Position numbers and translations under genes: made by a program. This document shows, one piece after another, positions 63,666 through 64,000 of a stretch of DNA of 64,000 nucleotides. The stretch covers positions 29,238,376 to 29,302,375 of the forward strand of contig OZ012694.1 of assembly GCA_963942565.1 (NCBI GenBank). Direction: 5' to 3'. Positions within the stretch are counted from its first letter, which is position 1; each line of letters starts with the position of its first letter. The notes beneath the pieces were generated by a model. The model was not told the DNA's origin, did no database searches, and worked only from the letters and a program-made list of their open reading frames with translations. This DNA comes from Maea johnstoni (lineage: Eukaryota > Annelida > Polychaeta > Spionida > Magelonidae).

Positions 63666-64000
63666 TTATCCAGATTTACCTATTCATGCATGTGACATCC
63701 AAAACAGGGAAAAAGCATATCTGGGAAAAAGCATATCTAGGAAAGAGTTAGAAGGGGGAATGTTAATATACCTACAATACCTTCAAAATGGTCCTGAATC
63801 TATCGATTCAGATAATATTTTTATAGGGAATTATTCATCTTGCTGCATATACTTCAATTGAACCTATGAATCCATGGCACTTCATGGTACTACTACGTTA
63901 AGTTTCTTTCTTACAGCTTCGTATTTGAAATCATTGCTTAAAACTTAGTGCTAATCATGCTCAATAACCCTTACATATCAAGATAGGAATTTAAAGTTTT

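Overview
The window is AT-rich nuclear DNA from an animal, most likely an invertebrate. Genes are split into many short exons with GT-AG introns, the proteins align residue by residue with vertebrate orthologues, and introns and spacers are packed with short non-autonomous DNA transposons (MITEs), tRNA-derived SINEs and minisatellites. The species cannot be fixed from sequence alone.

Four conserved single-copy genes are present. WDR1/AIP1 (actin turnover) runs leftward from 10031 and leaves the window at base 1 after five coding exons. Cyclin J runs rightward, 15828-18991, four coding exons, 319 aa, complete. SMC3 (cohesin ATPase) runs leftward, 53307-27037; I could place all 27 coding exons with matching phases, giving 1208 aa including Walker A, the K105-K106 acetylation pair, hinge, ABC signature and Walker B. 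PDCD11/RRP5 (ribosome biogenesis) runs leftward; its last nine exons (final S1 module plus C-terminal HAT repeats) lie at 63263-56871 and the gene continues past the right edge. WDR1 and CCNJ are divergent, CCNJ and SMC3 are tail to tail, and SMC3 and PDCD11 are in tandem. CCNJ, PDCD11 and SMC3 all lie on human 10q24-q25, so their adjacency here looks like preserved ancient linkage.

The most striking structure is not a gene. Two SMC3 introns and one PDCD11 intron contain tandem repeats whose unit spans a real exon-intron junction. Intron 18 of SMC3 is filled with about 57 copies of a 34-bp unit that is the end of exon 18 plus its 5' splice site. Intron 16 carries 127-bp repeats that include the 3' splice site of exon 17. 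The PDCD11 intron before the exon at 59150-59318 carries three decayed copies of that exon's acceptor half. These are arrays of decoy splice sites beside the true ones.

Mobile elements are almost all short DNA transposon derivatives: several hAT-type families with exact 8-bp target duplications, TTAA-flanked piggyBac-like families, TA-flanked mariner-like elements, TTA/TAA-flanked Harbinger-like elements, an unassigned family with 5-bp duplications, and a 3.45-kb element with perfect 25-bp inverted ends that carries a recurring internal motif. SMC3 intron 1 is a nest of them. No CRISPR array, functional tRNA or rRNA gene, or retrovirus-like element was seen.
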